Part shown: piece by piece, positions 1-6,608 of the stretch
How positions within the stretch are numbered: the first letter of the stretch is position 1
How the letters are laid out: every line of letters begins with the position of its first letter
Assembly: GCA_965369325.1 (NCBI GenBank)
Contig: CBDUQI010000128.1
Coordinates: 1-16,757, forward strand
Direction of reading: 5' to 3'
Source: CBDUQI01 sp965369325
GTDB lineage: Bacteria > Pseudomonadota > Gammaproteobacteria > Steroidobacterales > JBCBZW01
DNA length: 16,757 nt
Notes under the pieces: model-generated
Told to the model about the DNA's origin: nothing
Seen by the model: the letters and a program-made list of their open reading frames with translations, nothing else
Database searches by the model: none
Position numbers and translations under genes: made by a program

Positions 1-135
1 GGCAAGGGCCAAGGCAAGGGCCAAGGCAAGGGCAAGAGCAACGGCGAGCAAGCAGACAGCGCGCGCGCTAAGGGCCAGGCGGAGGGCAAATCCGCCAGCC
101 CCGGCGGTGGCAAGCGTGGGCGCAAGCGCCGCTAA
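1..135 (+). CDS. rnr: C-terminal end of probable RNase R (partial)
   Basis: An open frame enters from the left edge and ends at TAA 133-135, giving 44 residues. They are almost all Gly, Lys, Gln, Ser, Ala and Arg, and end in GGGKRGRKRR. No catalytic part is visible. The assignment rests on two things: RNase R, the processive 3'-5' exoribonuclease that degrades structured RNA, typically ends in a lysine-rich low-complexity tail, and rnr usually lies directly upstream of rlmB. The stop overlaps the rlmB start by one base (TAATG), which suggests translational coupling. The first 36 bases are two exact copies and one near copy of a 12-bp unit encoding GKGQ, GKGQ and GKGK. Another gene with a basic tail is possible. 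Confidence 0.7.
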   Translation, partial: GKGQGKGQGKGKSNGEQADSARAKGQAEGKSASPGGGKRGRKRR

Positions 136-911
136 TGGCAGGCGCCGATAAGGGGCGCACGCCCACTCACACCGTGCTCGGCCTGCATGCTGTACGCCAT
201 CTGCTGCGCGGCGCACCGCAGACGGTGCGCAGCCTGCATCTTCAGTCGGGTCGCAATGACCGCCGACTGCAGGAACTGGTCACGTTGGCCGAGGCCGCCG
301 GTGTCCACATCGAGCGGGTTGCGCGTGAGGTGCTGGATCGGCTGGTGCCGGGAGAACGACATCAGGGCGCGATCGCACGGGTGCGTGAGGTACCCGGGCT
401 CAGTGAAGGAGGGCTGGAGGCATTTGTGCTGGCACAGGGCCGTGATGCCTTCGTGCTGGTGTTGGACGGCGTCCAGGACCCGCACAATCTGGGTGCCTGC
501 TTGCGCAGCGCTGACGCCGGCGGGGTGGACGTGGTGATCGCGCCCAAGGACCGCGCTGCCGCGCTGACGGCCACCGTGCGCAAGGTGGCCTGTGGAGCGG
601 CTGAATCCACCCCGTTTGTGCAGGTGACCAACCTGGCCCGCACGCTGCGCATGCTGGGCCAATGCGGCGTGTTTCTGGTCGGCACCAGCCACGGCGGTGC
701 CAGCAGCCTCTACGATTGCGATCTCACCGGTCCCCTGGGGCTGGTGCTGGGCGGCGAGCAGAAAGGGTTGCGACGCCTGACAGCCGAGCACTGCGACGTG
801 TTGGCGTGCCTGCCGATGCTTGGGCAGGTGGAGAGCCTGAATGTGTCCGTCGCGGCGGGTATATGCGTCTACGAGGCCGCGCGCCAGCGTGGTCTTGCCG
901 ATCTTCCATAA
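135..911 (+). CDS. rlmB: 23S rRNA (guanosine-2'-O)-methyltransferase RlmB
   Basis: This is a SpoU/TrmH-family (SPOUT knot) enzyme of 258 residues, close to the usual RlmB length. RlmB methylates the 2'-O of G2251 in the 23S rRNA peptidyl-transferase P loop, using S-adenosylmethionine. Residues 10-85 form the N-terminal substrate-binding domain (HTVLGLHAV, then GERHQGAIARV). The three SPOUT motifs are present: motif 1 QDPHNLGACLRSAD at 114-127 with Asn118 and Arg124, motif 2 LVLGGEQKGL at 203-212 with Glu208, and motif 3 at 226-245 (LPMLGQVESLNVSVAAGI), which forms the knot and cofactor site. The ATG overlaps the stop of the upstream gene (TAATG), so no separate ribosome binding site is needed. 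The family is certain; assignment to RlmB over other SpoU members rests on length, N-domain and neighbour. Confidence 0.95.
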   Translation: MAGADKGRTPTHTVLGLHAVRHLLRGAPQTVRSLHLQSGRNDRRLQELVTLAEAAGVHIERVAREVLDRLVPGERHQGAIARVREVPGLSEGGLEAFVLAQGRDAFVLVLDGVQDPHNLGACLRSADAGGVDVVIAPKDRAAALTATVRKVACGAAESTPFVQVTNLARTLRMLGQCGVFLVGTSHGGASSLYDCDLTGPLGLVLGGEQKGLRRLTAEHCDVLACLPMLGQVESLNVSVAAGICVYEAARQRGLADLP

Positions 912-1009
912 GCACCCATTCAATGTCCTCGTCAGCCCTTAGCGCGCTCGCCTCAAGCGACTGATCCAGCCGAGATTTTGCATCTGAAGCACGGCACCGC
1001 GCAGGTGCC

Positions 1010-1039
1010 TTGCAGGGCAGGGCGGCACTGGGTTAACAT
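1010..1039 (+). promoter_or_regulatory. Candidate sigma70 promoter for the rpsF operon
   Basis: A TTGCAG box at 1010-1015 is followed after 18 bp by TAACAT at 1034-1039. Both are partial matches to the consensus. A start near 1046 would give a leader of about 85 nt that contains the hairpins described separately. The 220-bp gap between rlmB and rpsF makes a promoter likely, but these boxes are only the best candidate. Confidence 0.4.
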
Positions 1040-1086
1040 GCTCGGCTTCGTGGGGGTACGGGTCTACCCGGCCGCCGCGTCTCCTT

Positions 1087-1109
1087 GCCTCACCGCCACT
1101 GCGGGAGGC
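1087..1109 (+). promoter_or_regulatory. Leader hairpin upstream of rpsF, possible S6:S18 autoregulatory element
   Basis: Bases 1087-1091 pair with 1105-1109 and 1093-1096 pair with 1101-1104. This gives a 9-bp stem with a single bulged A at 1092 and a four-base loop, ending 12 bases before the rpsF ribosome binding site. A second smaller hairpin lies upstream: 1059-1062 with 1067-1070, or alternatively 1054-1058 with 1065-1069. Many bacteria regulate this operon by S6:S18 binding to an mRNA leader structure with a conserved CCG. CCG occurs here at 1093-1095, but in the paired stem, not in a bulge, so the match is not proven. Confidence 0.35.
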
Positions 1110-1131
1110 CGTATGTCCACAGGGAGCTACA

Positions 1132-1713
1132 ATGCGACATTACGAGATTGTGTTCCTGGTCCACCCGGACCAGAGCGAGCAGGTGCCCGCGATGCTCGAG
1201 CGTTACCGAGCGATGATCGAGGGCACCGGTGGTGCCATTCACCGCCAGGAAGATTGGGGCCGCCGCCAGTTAGCGCACCCCATCACCAAAGTCCACAAAG
1301 CCCATTATCTGCTGCTGAATATCGAAGCGGACAAGGCAACCCTGGACGAGCTGACTTCTGCATTCAAATTCAATGACGCTGTGTTGCGGCATCTGGTGAT
1401 CAATCGCAGTGAAGCCATCACTGAAGATTCGCCGATGGCCAAGCGTGAGGAAGAGCGCCCCGAGCGTCGTCCGCGCGATGATGATCGTGACGGTGGCCGT
1501 TCCGACGGGCCGCGTCCAGCGCCCGCCAGTACTGAGGCGGCTCCGGCCAGCGACGCGGCACCGGCCGCTGAAGCGGCTGAGCCGGCGGCAGAAACAGCTG
1601 AGCCAGTGGCAGAGGCAGCTGAGCCAGTGGCAGAGGCGGCCGAACCGGCGGCAGAAGCAGCCGAACCGGCAGCGCAGGCCCCGGCTGCGGATGAGCCCAC
1701 CAAGGTCGAGTGA
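1132..1713 (+). CDS. rpsF: 30S ribosomal protein S6 with long Ala/Glu/Pro tail
   Basis: Residues 1-97 are a normal S6 (MRHYEIVFLVHPDQ, DWGRRQLAHPI, KAHYLLLNIEA, HLVINRSEAI), which binds the central domain of 16S rRNA together with S18. The protein has 193 residues, while S6 is usually about 95-135. The excess is a charged linker (about 103-128: KREEERPERRPRDDDRD) and an Ala/Glu/Pro tail. Residues 147-181 are five copies of a heptad, EAAEPAA or a one- or two-residue variant, encoded by five 21-bp units at 1570-1674. An AGGGAG ribosome binding site at 1121-1126 supports the ATG. The gene heads the rpsF-rpsR-DUF2232-rplI operon. The tail is probably disordered and reaches out from the subunit surface; its role is unknown. 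Confidence 0.97.
   Translation: MRHYEIVFLVHPDQSEQVPAMLERYRAMIEGTGGAIHRQEDWGRRQLAHPITKVHKAHYLLLNIEADKATLDELTSAFKFNDAVLRHLVINRSEAITEDSPMAKREEERPERRPRDDDRDGGRSDGPRPAPASTEAAPASDAAPAAEAAEPAAETAEPVAEAAEPVAEAAEPAAEAAEPAAQAPAADEPTKVE
1570..1674 (+). repeat. Five 21-bp tandem repeats inside rpsF
   Basis: Units start at 1570, 1591, 1612, 1633 and 1654. They encode EAAEPAA, ETAEPVA, EAAEPVA, EAAEPAA and EAAEPAA. The units differ mostly at third codon positions and in the Ala/Val and Ala/Thr changes, so the array is old enough to have diverged but keeps its frame and amino acid pattern. Unit length is a multiple of three, so copy-number change would not break S6. Confidence 0.9.
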
Positions 1714-1742
1714 CCTGATCCACCCTACATAGAGGAATCGAC

Positions 1743-1967
1743 ATGGCGCGTTTTTTCCGCAGAAGAAAGTTCTGCCGCTTCACCGCCGAAGGCGTGAAGG
1801 AAATTGATTACAAAGATCTGGCCACGCTTAAGAACTACGTTAGCGAGACTGGCAAGATCGTGCCCAGCCGCATTACTGGCACCAAGGCGCACTACCAGCG
1901 TCAGCTGGCAACGGCTGTCAAGCGGGCTCGCTACTTGGCCTTGTTGCCGTACTGCGATCGGCACTGA
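1743..1967 (+). CDS. rpsR: 30S ribosomal protein S18
   Basis: This is a complete S18 of 74 residues, the usual size. It is very basic and carries the family sequence FFRRRKFCRFTAEGVKEIDY at 4-23, followed by KNYVSETGKIVPSRITGT and HYQRQLATAVKRARYLALLPY. S18 pairs with S6 on the platform of the 30S subunit. A GAGGAA ribosome binding site at 1732-1737 precedes the ATG by six bases. It starts 29 bp after rpsF. The priB gene that separates rpsF and rpsR in enteric bacteria is absent. Confidence 0.98.
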   Translation: MARFFRRRKFCRFTAEGVKEIDYKDLATLKNYVSETGKIVPSRITGTKAHYQRQLATAVKRARYLALLPYCDRH

Positions 1968-1986
1968 TCCGGTCGTGGATACGAGC

Positions 1987-2007
1987 GCGGTACGCGGTGC
2001 GTACTGC
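1987..2007 (+). other. Stable intercistronic hairpin after rpsR
   Basis: Bases 1987-1995 pair with 1999-2007 over nine pairs (one G-T) around a three-base loop. The element fills much of the 51-bp gap between rpsR and the DUF2232 gene. It ends two bases before the weak AGGCG that would serve as the ribosome binding site at 2009-2013. No T-run follows, so it is not a normal intrinsic terminator. It could stabilise the upstream ribosomal mRNA or reduce translation of the membrane protein. Confidence 0.6.
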
Positions 2008-2018
2008 CAGGCGCGAGC

Positions 2019-2912
2019 ATGCGTGAGTACGCTAACTGGGTAACGGCCCGTTCGCATCGTCCAGTGATGGTGTGTTCTGTGGTGGCACTGGCGCCATTCA
2101 TATTGGTGATTGGCCAATTGCTGGTTGTCTTGACGGCCGCCACGCTGGTGCTCACCAGCCTGCGTAACGGCGCTCGAGCAGCGATCACTGCTGCGGTGGC
2201 CTCATCGGCGATCATGGTGCTGGCGGCGATGGTAAGCGGTGTCTCACCGATGGTGGTGGTGGTGCTGGTGGTTGTTGCCTGGCCGGGCGCGCTGATACTG
2301 GCCGAGTTGCTTCGCAGCACTCAGTCCTTATCGCTTGCGGTGCAGGTCGCGATGATCATCGGTATGCTGGCAGTTGGGTTGGCCTACCTGATCGGCGACC
2401 CGGTGAGTACGTGGGCGCGGGTGCTGATAGATGTGCAGGAACTGCTCGGCTCGCAGGCGCAAGGAGCGCAGCCGCAGGCACTGTGGGAGCAGCTTCCGCT
2501 GGTGCTAACAGGTTTGGTAGTAGCGACGACTTTGCTGAGCATGCTGGTGGCGTTGATGCTGGGGCGCTGGTGGTACTGCGCACTGGAGCGGCCTGGGCAT
2601 TTTGGCGAGGAATTTCGCCAGTTGCGAATGGGCAAAGTTCTGACCCTGTTGGCAGCGCTGGTATTCGTTGGCGCGCCGCTGAGCGGGGCTGGCATGCTGG
2701 CCAACATGGCAATGGTCGGCGCACTGGGTTTTCTGCTGCAAGGGTTGGCTCTTGCGCACTTTGCGGCAGCCAGAGCAGGCACAAAGCCGATATGGATGGG
2801 GGTGTTTTACACCGCGCTCATCGCGTTGCCGCAAGTGGTTGCGTTGCCGTTAACAGCGGCGGGTTTTTTGGACAACTGGCTTGATTTTCGCCGAAGATTT
2901 GACGCGCGTTAG
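2019..2912 (+). CDS. DUF2232-type integral membrane protein between rpsR and rplI
   Basis: This is a 297-residue, highly hydrophobic protein with about eight predicted membrane segments near residues 17-46, 52-73, 76-98, 106-125, 158-182, 207-225, 226-248 and 256-283. Position and pattern match the DUF2232 (YybS-related) proteins found between S18 and L9 in many gammaproteobacteria, including the cytoplasmic stretch RPGHFGEEFRQLRMGK at about 191-206 after segment five. The molecular function of the family is not known to me; a transport or membrane-organising role is possible. The ATG has only a weak AGGCG upstream and follows a strong hairpin, so output may be lower than for the flanking ribosomal proteins. 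A later start at Met17 is possible but would cut the first membrane segment close. Confidence 0.85.
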   Translation: MREYANWVTARSHRPVMVCSVVALAPFILVIGQLLVVLTAATLVLTSLRNGARAAITAAVASSAIMVLAAMVSGVSPMVVVVLVVVAWPGALILAELLRSTQSLSLAVQVAMIIGMLAVGLAYLIGDPVSTWARVLIDVQELLGSQAQGAQPQALWEQLPLVLTGLVVATTLLSMLVALMLGRWWYCALERPGHFGEEFRQLRMGKVLTLLAALVFVGAPLSGAGMLANMAMVGALGFLLQGLALAHFAAARAGTKPIWMGVFYTALIALPQVVALPLTAAGFLDNWLDFRRRFDAR

Positions 2913-2969
2913 CGCAACGACAAGGCGAAGATCGGGTTTGCGAGTTTCGATAAGGCAGAGGTTTCGACG

Positions 2970-3419
2970 ATGAATATCATTCTTCTGGAGAAGATTGAAA
3001 ATCTGGGCGACATTGGCGACCAGGTCAAAGTAAAGGCCGGGTACGGGCGCAATTATTTGGTGCCGAAAGGTAAAGCCACCATGGCCACGCCGGCGAACAT
3101 CGAGAAGTTCGAAGGCATGCGTGCGCAGTTTGAGGCTCGTGCGGCAGATTCTCTAGCGGCGGCCACCGGCCGTGCCGAGCGTTTGCAGGGCATGGATATC
3201 AGCATTGCTGCTAAGGCGGGTACCGAAGGCAAGCTGTTCGGCTCGGTGGGTAACACAGACATTGCGGATGCCTGCAAGCGTGCTGGCGTGGAGATTGACC
3301 GCAGCGAAGTGCGGATGGTCGACGGTCCGCTGCGTCATGTGGGCGAGCATGAAGTGGGCGTGCACCTGCACACCGACGTTGATGTCATTCTCAAGGTCAA
3401 CGTGGTCGCTGAGGAATAA
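2970..3419 (+). CDS. rplI: 50S ribosomal protein L9
   Basis: The 149 residues match the usual L9 length. The N-terminal rRNA-binding domain (1-50) carries the family signature GDIGDQVKVKAGYGRNYLVP. A long connecting helix (about 43-76) leads to the C-terminal domain with LFGSVGNTDIADA at 89-101 and HEVGVHLHTDV at 127-137. L9 binds 23S rRNA domain V next to the L1 stalk and helps keep the reading frame. An AGAGG ribosome binding site at 2957-2961 supports the start. It is the last ribosomal gene of the operon, and dnaB follows after 60 bp. Confidence 0.98.
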   Translation: MNIILLEKIENLGDIGDQVKVKAGYGRNYLVPKGKATMATPANIEKFEGMRAQFEARAADSLAAATGRAERLQGMDISIAAKAGTEGKLFGSVGNTDIADACKRAGVEIDRSEVRMVDGPLRHVGEHEVGVHLHTDVDVILKVNVVAEE

Positions 3420-3479
3420 TCCCAGCGACTTCCATTGTGACCCTATGATTCATCTAGCGCTCCAGGCGTCCATCCGTTA

Positions 3480-4847
3480 ATGGATTCAATCCGCGTACCG
3501 CCCAATTCCGTTGAGGCGGAGCAGTCGGTACTGGGCGGGCTTATGCTGGATAACTCAGCCTGGGAGCGCGTGTCGGAAATATTAGTGGCGGAGGACTTCT
3601 ACCGCCGCGACCATCAGATCATCTTCGATGCCTTTGTGCAGATGGTCGAGTCCGACAATCCCGCCGATGCGGTAACCATGTCGGAATTCATGGCCAATCA
3701 GGCCACGCTGGATCAGGTCGGCGGCCTGGCCTATCTGGGCAGCCTGGTCCAGGAGACCCCAAGCGCTTCTAATATTGTGGCGTACGCCAAGATCGTGCAC
3801 GAGCGCTCCGTACTGCGCCGTCTGATCGAAGTGGGCGGCAGTATTGCGCACAGTGCATACGATACCGAAGGGCGTGATACTAGCGAGCTCATCGACCACG
3901 CTGAGCAACAGGTGTTTCAGATTGCCGAGCTTGGCCGTCGGCAGGTAGCGGGCCTACGGCCGTTGCGTGAGTTTATGCCGGCCACCATCGATCGGCTGGA
4001 TCTGCTGTTCAACTCCACTGATGAAATTACCGGCCTGTCGACTGGCTTTGAGAAGCTGGACCACATGACCTCCGGGTTGCAGGCCGGCGATCTGGTGGTG
4101 ATCGCGGGGCGGCCTTCCATGGGCAAAACCTCTTTCGCCATCAATATTGCGGAGTACGCGGCGTTGTCGCGGGGGCAACACTCTGCGATATTCAGCATGG
4201 AGATGTCCGCCGAATCGTTGGCTATGCGTCTGGTTTCCTCAATTGGACGGGTAGACCAGTCCAATCTGCGCAACGGCACGTTTGCGGACGAGGACTGGCC
4301 GCGGATTAATCAGGCAGTAGAGCAGATGACACGCGCGCCGCTTTACATCGACGAAACGCCGGCGCTTACCCCTACGGAGCTGCGTTCACGGGCGCGGCGT
4401 ATGAAACGTGAGCACGGCCTGGATTTGGTGGTGGTGGATTATCTTCAGTTGATGCAGGGCAGTGGCAAAGCCTCCAGTGAGAACCGCACGGCCGAAATCT
4501 CGGAAATTTCCCGCAGCCTTAAGGCGCTGGCAAAAGAAATGGAATGTCCGGTGATTGCGTTGTCGCAGCTGAACCGTTCAGTAGAGCAACGTCAGAGCAA
4601 ACGCCCGCAGATGTCCGATCTGCGTGAATCAGGCGCCATCGAGCAGGACGCTGATGTTATTGCGTTTATCTATCGCGAAGAAGTCTACGACAAAGACACG
4701 CCCAGAAAAGGCATTGCGGATATCATCATCGCCAAACAGCGCAACGGCCCGGTAGGCGAGTTCCCGCTGACATTTCTGGGCCAGTACACGCGCTTTGAGA
4801 ACTTTAGGGCGGATGAGTATGGCGCCGAGATGTCCGCTCCGTTCTAG
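3480..4847 (+). CDS. dnaB: Replicative DNA helicase DnaB
   Basis: The 455 residues are typical for the hexameric 5'-3' helicase that unwinds DNA at the replication fork and recruits DnaG primase. The N-terminal collar domain starts at PPNSVEAEQSVLGGLMLD (7-24). A linker follows at about 155-180, then the RecA-like motor: Walker A GRPSMGKT at 210-217, the catalytic Glu region FSMEMSAESLAMR at 238-250, Walker B VVVDYLQL at 317-324, LSQLNRSVE at 361-369, the arginine-finger region SDLRESGAIEQDAD at 379-392, and IAKQRNGPVGEFPLTF at 417-432. No intein interrupts the motor. The ATG lacks an obvious Shine-Dalgarno sequence. The TAG abuts the stop of the convergent FHA gene with no base between. The alr gene that often follows dnaB is absent. 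Confidence 0.98.
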   Translation: MDSIRVPPNSVEAEQSVLGGLMLDNSAWERVSEILVAEDFYRRDHQIIFDAFVQMVESDNPADAVTMSEFMANQATLDQVGGLAYLGSLVQETPSASNIVAYAKIVHERSVLRRLIEVGGSIAHSAYDTEGRDTSELIDHAEQQVFQIAELGRRQVAGLRPLREFMPATIDRLDLLFNSTDEITGLSTGFEKLDHMTSGLQAGDLVVIAGRPSMGKTSFAINIAEYAALSRGQHSAIFSMEMSAESLAMRLVSSIGRVDQSNLRNGTFADEDWPRINQAVEQMTRAPLYIDETPALTPTELRSRARRMKREHGLDLVVVDYLQLMQGSGKASSENRTAEISEISRSLKALAKEMECPVIALSQLNRSVEQRQSKRPQMSDLRESGAIEQDADVIAFIYREEVYDKDTPRKGIADIIIAKQRNGPVGEFPLTFLGQYTRFENFRADEYGAEMSAPF

Positions 4848-5759
4848 TCAAATATCGAAGAATCCCATCTTGACGCCTGCCAGCTCGATCACGTCGTTGT
4901 CGTGCAGGGGGCGCGCCTGCTGAGTGATCGCCTGGCCATTGACGCGGGGGAAAGTGCCGTCAGCACCGCCGTCGACGTGCACAATAAAATACCCCTCTGC
5001 CCGACGTGTAATGGCGGCCACCTGCACACCTGGTCGGCCCAGCGTGGTCAACGCTTTGGTGAGCTCCAGTTCCTTACCAGCGAATGCACCGCTGAGTACC
5101 TGGATCTTGGCCTTAGGCAACACCATCTTGGCGGGTGGCAACATTTGTTCTATCGCTGGTGCCGCGGAGGCCGCCGTCCCAACGCCGTACCGGGTGGCCG
5201 GGCGTGCCGAGTTGCTACCTACCGATGTGGCAGTGGCGGAGAAATCGGAGCTGGCGGCCGACGGACGGGTAACGTTGCCCTCGCCACGCTGGGGTGGTAG
5301 CGGCGGGGGCAAGTGAGCGGGCGTGTTACGCTGGCCTGTCATAGGCTCGCTGGGCGCGGCGCCAGCGGCAAGCAGTGCCTGCTGCACCCGGTCCATGCTG
5401 GGCACACCGGGCTGCGAACCAGGTTTGATCACCATGGTCTTCTCGAATTCGTCTTCTGCACCGCTTTCCGCACCTTCATCGACGTAACGCAACTGGTGAC
5501 GCCCAATAGTGACCACGTCGCCGTGTTGCAGGGCGTGCTTGCGGACTAGCTTGCCATTGGCATAGGTGCCGTTGGTGCTGTTGAGGTCTTCCAGAAACGA
5601 GTCGTCCAGAATGTTCAACACCAATGAGTGATGACCGCTGACGGCCGGATTATCCACACGGATATCGTTATCCGGTAGTCGTCCGATTGTGTAACGTTCT
5701 TTGGTCATGTTGTATTCGGCGAGCACCTGCCCGTCGAGGCTTAGAACTAACCTTGCCAT
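4848..5759 (-). CDS. Tandem FHA-domain protein (phosphothreonine reader)
   Basis: This is a 303-residue soluble protein. FHA domain 1 spans about 1-94 and has the binding-site residues of a working domain: GR at 26-27, SGHH at 41-44 and NSTNGT at 60-65. An acidic stretch (94-106) leads to EKTMVI at 106-111. Next comes a flexible Pro/Ser/Ala-rich linker (about 115-210), then a second FHA-like domain at about 216-303 (GRPG at 241-244, VNG at 273-275). Domain 2 lacks the usual Ser-x-x-His and Asn residues. FHA domains bind phosphothreonine peptides, so this is the likely reader for the kinase two genes upstream. A GAGAGGAA ribosome binding site overlapping the phosphatase stop supports the start and tight coupling. 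The gap to the phosphatase is 14 bp. The output partner is unknown. Confidence 0.9.
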   Translation of the reverse strand: MARLVLSLDGQVLAEYNMTKERYTIGRLPDNDIRVDNPAVSGHHSLVLNILDDSFLEDLNSTNGTYANGKLVRKHALQHGDVVTIGRHQLRYVDEGAESGAEDEFEKTMVIKPGSQPGVPSMDRVQQALLAAGAAPSEPMTGQRNTPAHLPPPLPPQRGEGNVTRPSAASSDFSATATSVGSNSARPATRYGVGTAASAAPAIEQMLPPAKMVLPKAKIQVLSGAFAGKELELTKALTTLGRPGVQVAAITRRAEGYFIVHVDGGADGTFPRVNGQAITQQARPLHDNDVIELAGVKMGFFDI

Positions 5760-5773
5760 CGCGCTTGTTCCTC

Positions 5774-6598
5774 TCAGCCGAACCAGTTGACGACTTTACC
5801 CAGCAGGCCTTTCGACGCTGGGAATTGCCGTTGTACACGGGCGATTAATATCGACACATTATCGCGCCCGCCGTTGTCATTGCTCAGTTGAATGAGTTGC
5901 TTGCCGATCATGTCCAGATCGGTATGAAAGGTGCTGATCGTCAGGTGAATATCCTCATCCTCAACCATATCGGATAAGCCATCTGAGCAAAGCACATACA
6001 AATCGCCGATGTCCGCGTCTACCTCGGTGACGGCCACCTCGATGGTGGGCTCCACGCCCAGGGCGCGCGTGACGTAGTTTCGCGTGAGGCTGCGCTCGGC
6101 CTCCTCACGTGAGTACAAACCACGGTCCACCAGTTCCTGCAGCAGCGAGTGGTCCTGGGTGATTTGCTCAAAGCGGTTGTCACGCATGCGATACAACCTC
6201 GAGTCACCTACATGTGCAATCGACACCCGGTTATCGTGGAACAGGCAGGCCACGATGGTAGTGCCCATACCCGCGCAATCCGGCTGACTGTTGGACGTCT
6301 GGTGAATGATCTTGTTTGCGCGCATGATCGCATCGCGCAACACGATACTCTGGCGCATAAGACCGGACTCAGTATCCACATCGTTGCGCTTTTCGTGGGC
6401 AAGATGCTCCTGCACCATCTCCAAGGTTATCTTGACGGCGATACCGCTGGCGACCTCACCCGCGTTGTATCCGCCCATGCCATCAGCGAGCACCATCAGC
6501 CCAAGATCCAGGTCGTAGGCAATGGCATCCTCGTTGTGCTCGCGGACACGTCCCGTGTCGGTCAGCGCAATTTGTTCTATCTTTCCCTGTAAAGTCAT
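5774..6598 (-). CDS. PP2C-family Ser/Thr protein phosphatase
   Basis: This is a metal-dependent (Mg/Mn) phosphatase of the bacterial Stp/PrpC type, 274 residues from ATG 6598. All motifs are present: DTGRVREHNED at 14-24, VLADGMGGYNAGEVAS at 36-51, GMGTT at 110-114, AHVGDSRLYR at 128-137, QDHSLLQELV at 148-157, LCSDGLSDMV at 203-212 and GGRDNVSILIA at 243-253. The last residues (GLLGKVVNWFG) look like a short amphipathic tail. It should reverse the phosphorylation made by the neighbouring kinase. The start is uncertain: TTG at 6619 adds seven residues and overlaps the end of the kinase gene by 11 bp. Neither start has a strong ribosome binding site, so coupling to kinase translation is likely. 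I prefer the ATG because the family core starts soon after it. Confidence 0.93.
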   Translation of the reverse strand: MTLQGKIEQIALTDTGRVREHNEDAIAYDLDLGLMVLADGMGGYNAGEVASGIAVKITLEMVQEHLAHEKRNDVDTESGLMRQSIVLRDAIMRANKIIHQTSNSQPDCAGMGTTIVACLFHDNRVSIAHVGDSRLYRMRDNRFEQITQDHSLLQELVDRGLYSREEAERSLTRNYVTRALGVEPTIEVAVTEVDADIGDLYVLCSDGLSDMVEDEDIHLTISTFHTDLDMIGKQLIQLSNDNGGRDNVSILIARVQRQFPASKGLLGKVVNWFG

Positions 6599-6608
6599 AA
6601 GTGTTGGC

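Noticed and set aside
132..923. Minus-strand open frame of 263 codons.
   Set aside because: It is fully antisense to rlmB and is a shadow of its GC-rich codons; the product shows no recognisable domain.
3444..3449. TATGAT as a -10 box for dnaB.
   Set aside because: No acceptable -35 lies 16-18 bp upstream and there is no extended -10; dnaB may be read from the rpsF operon.
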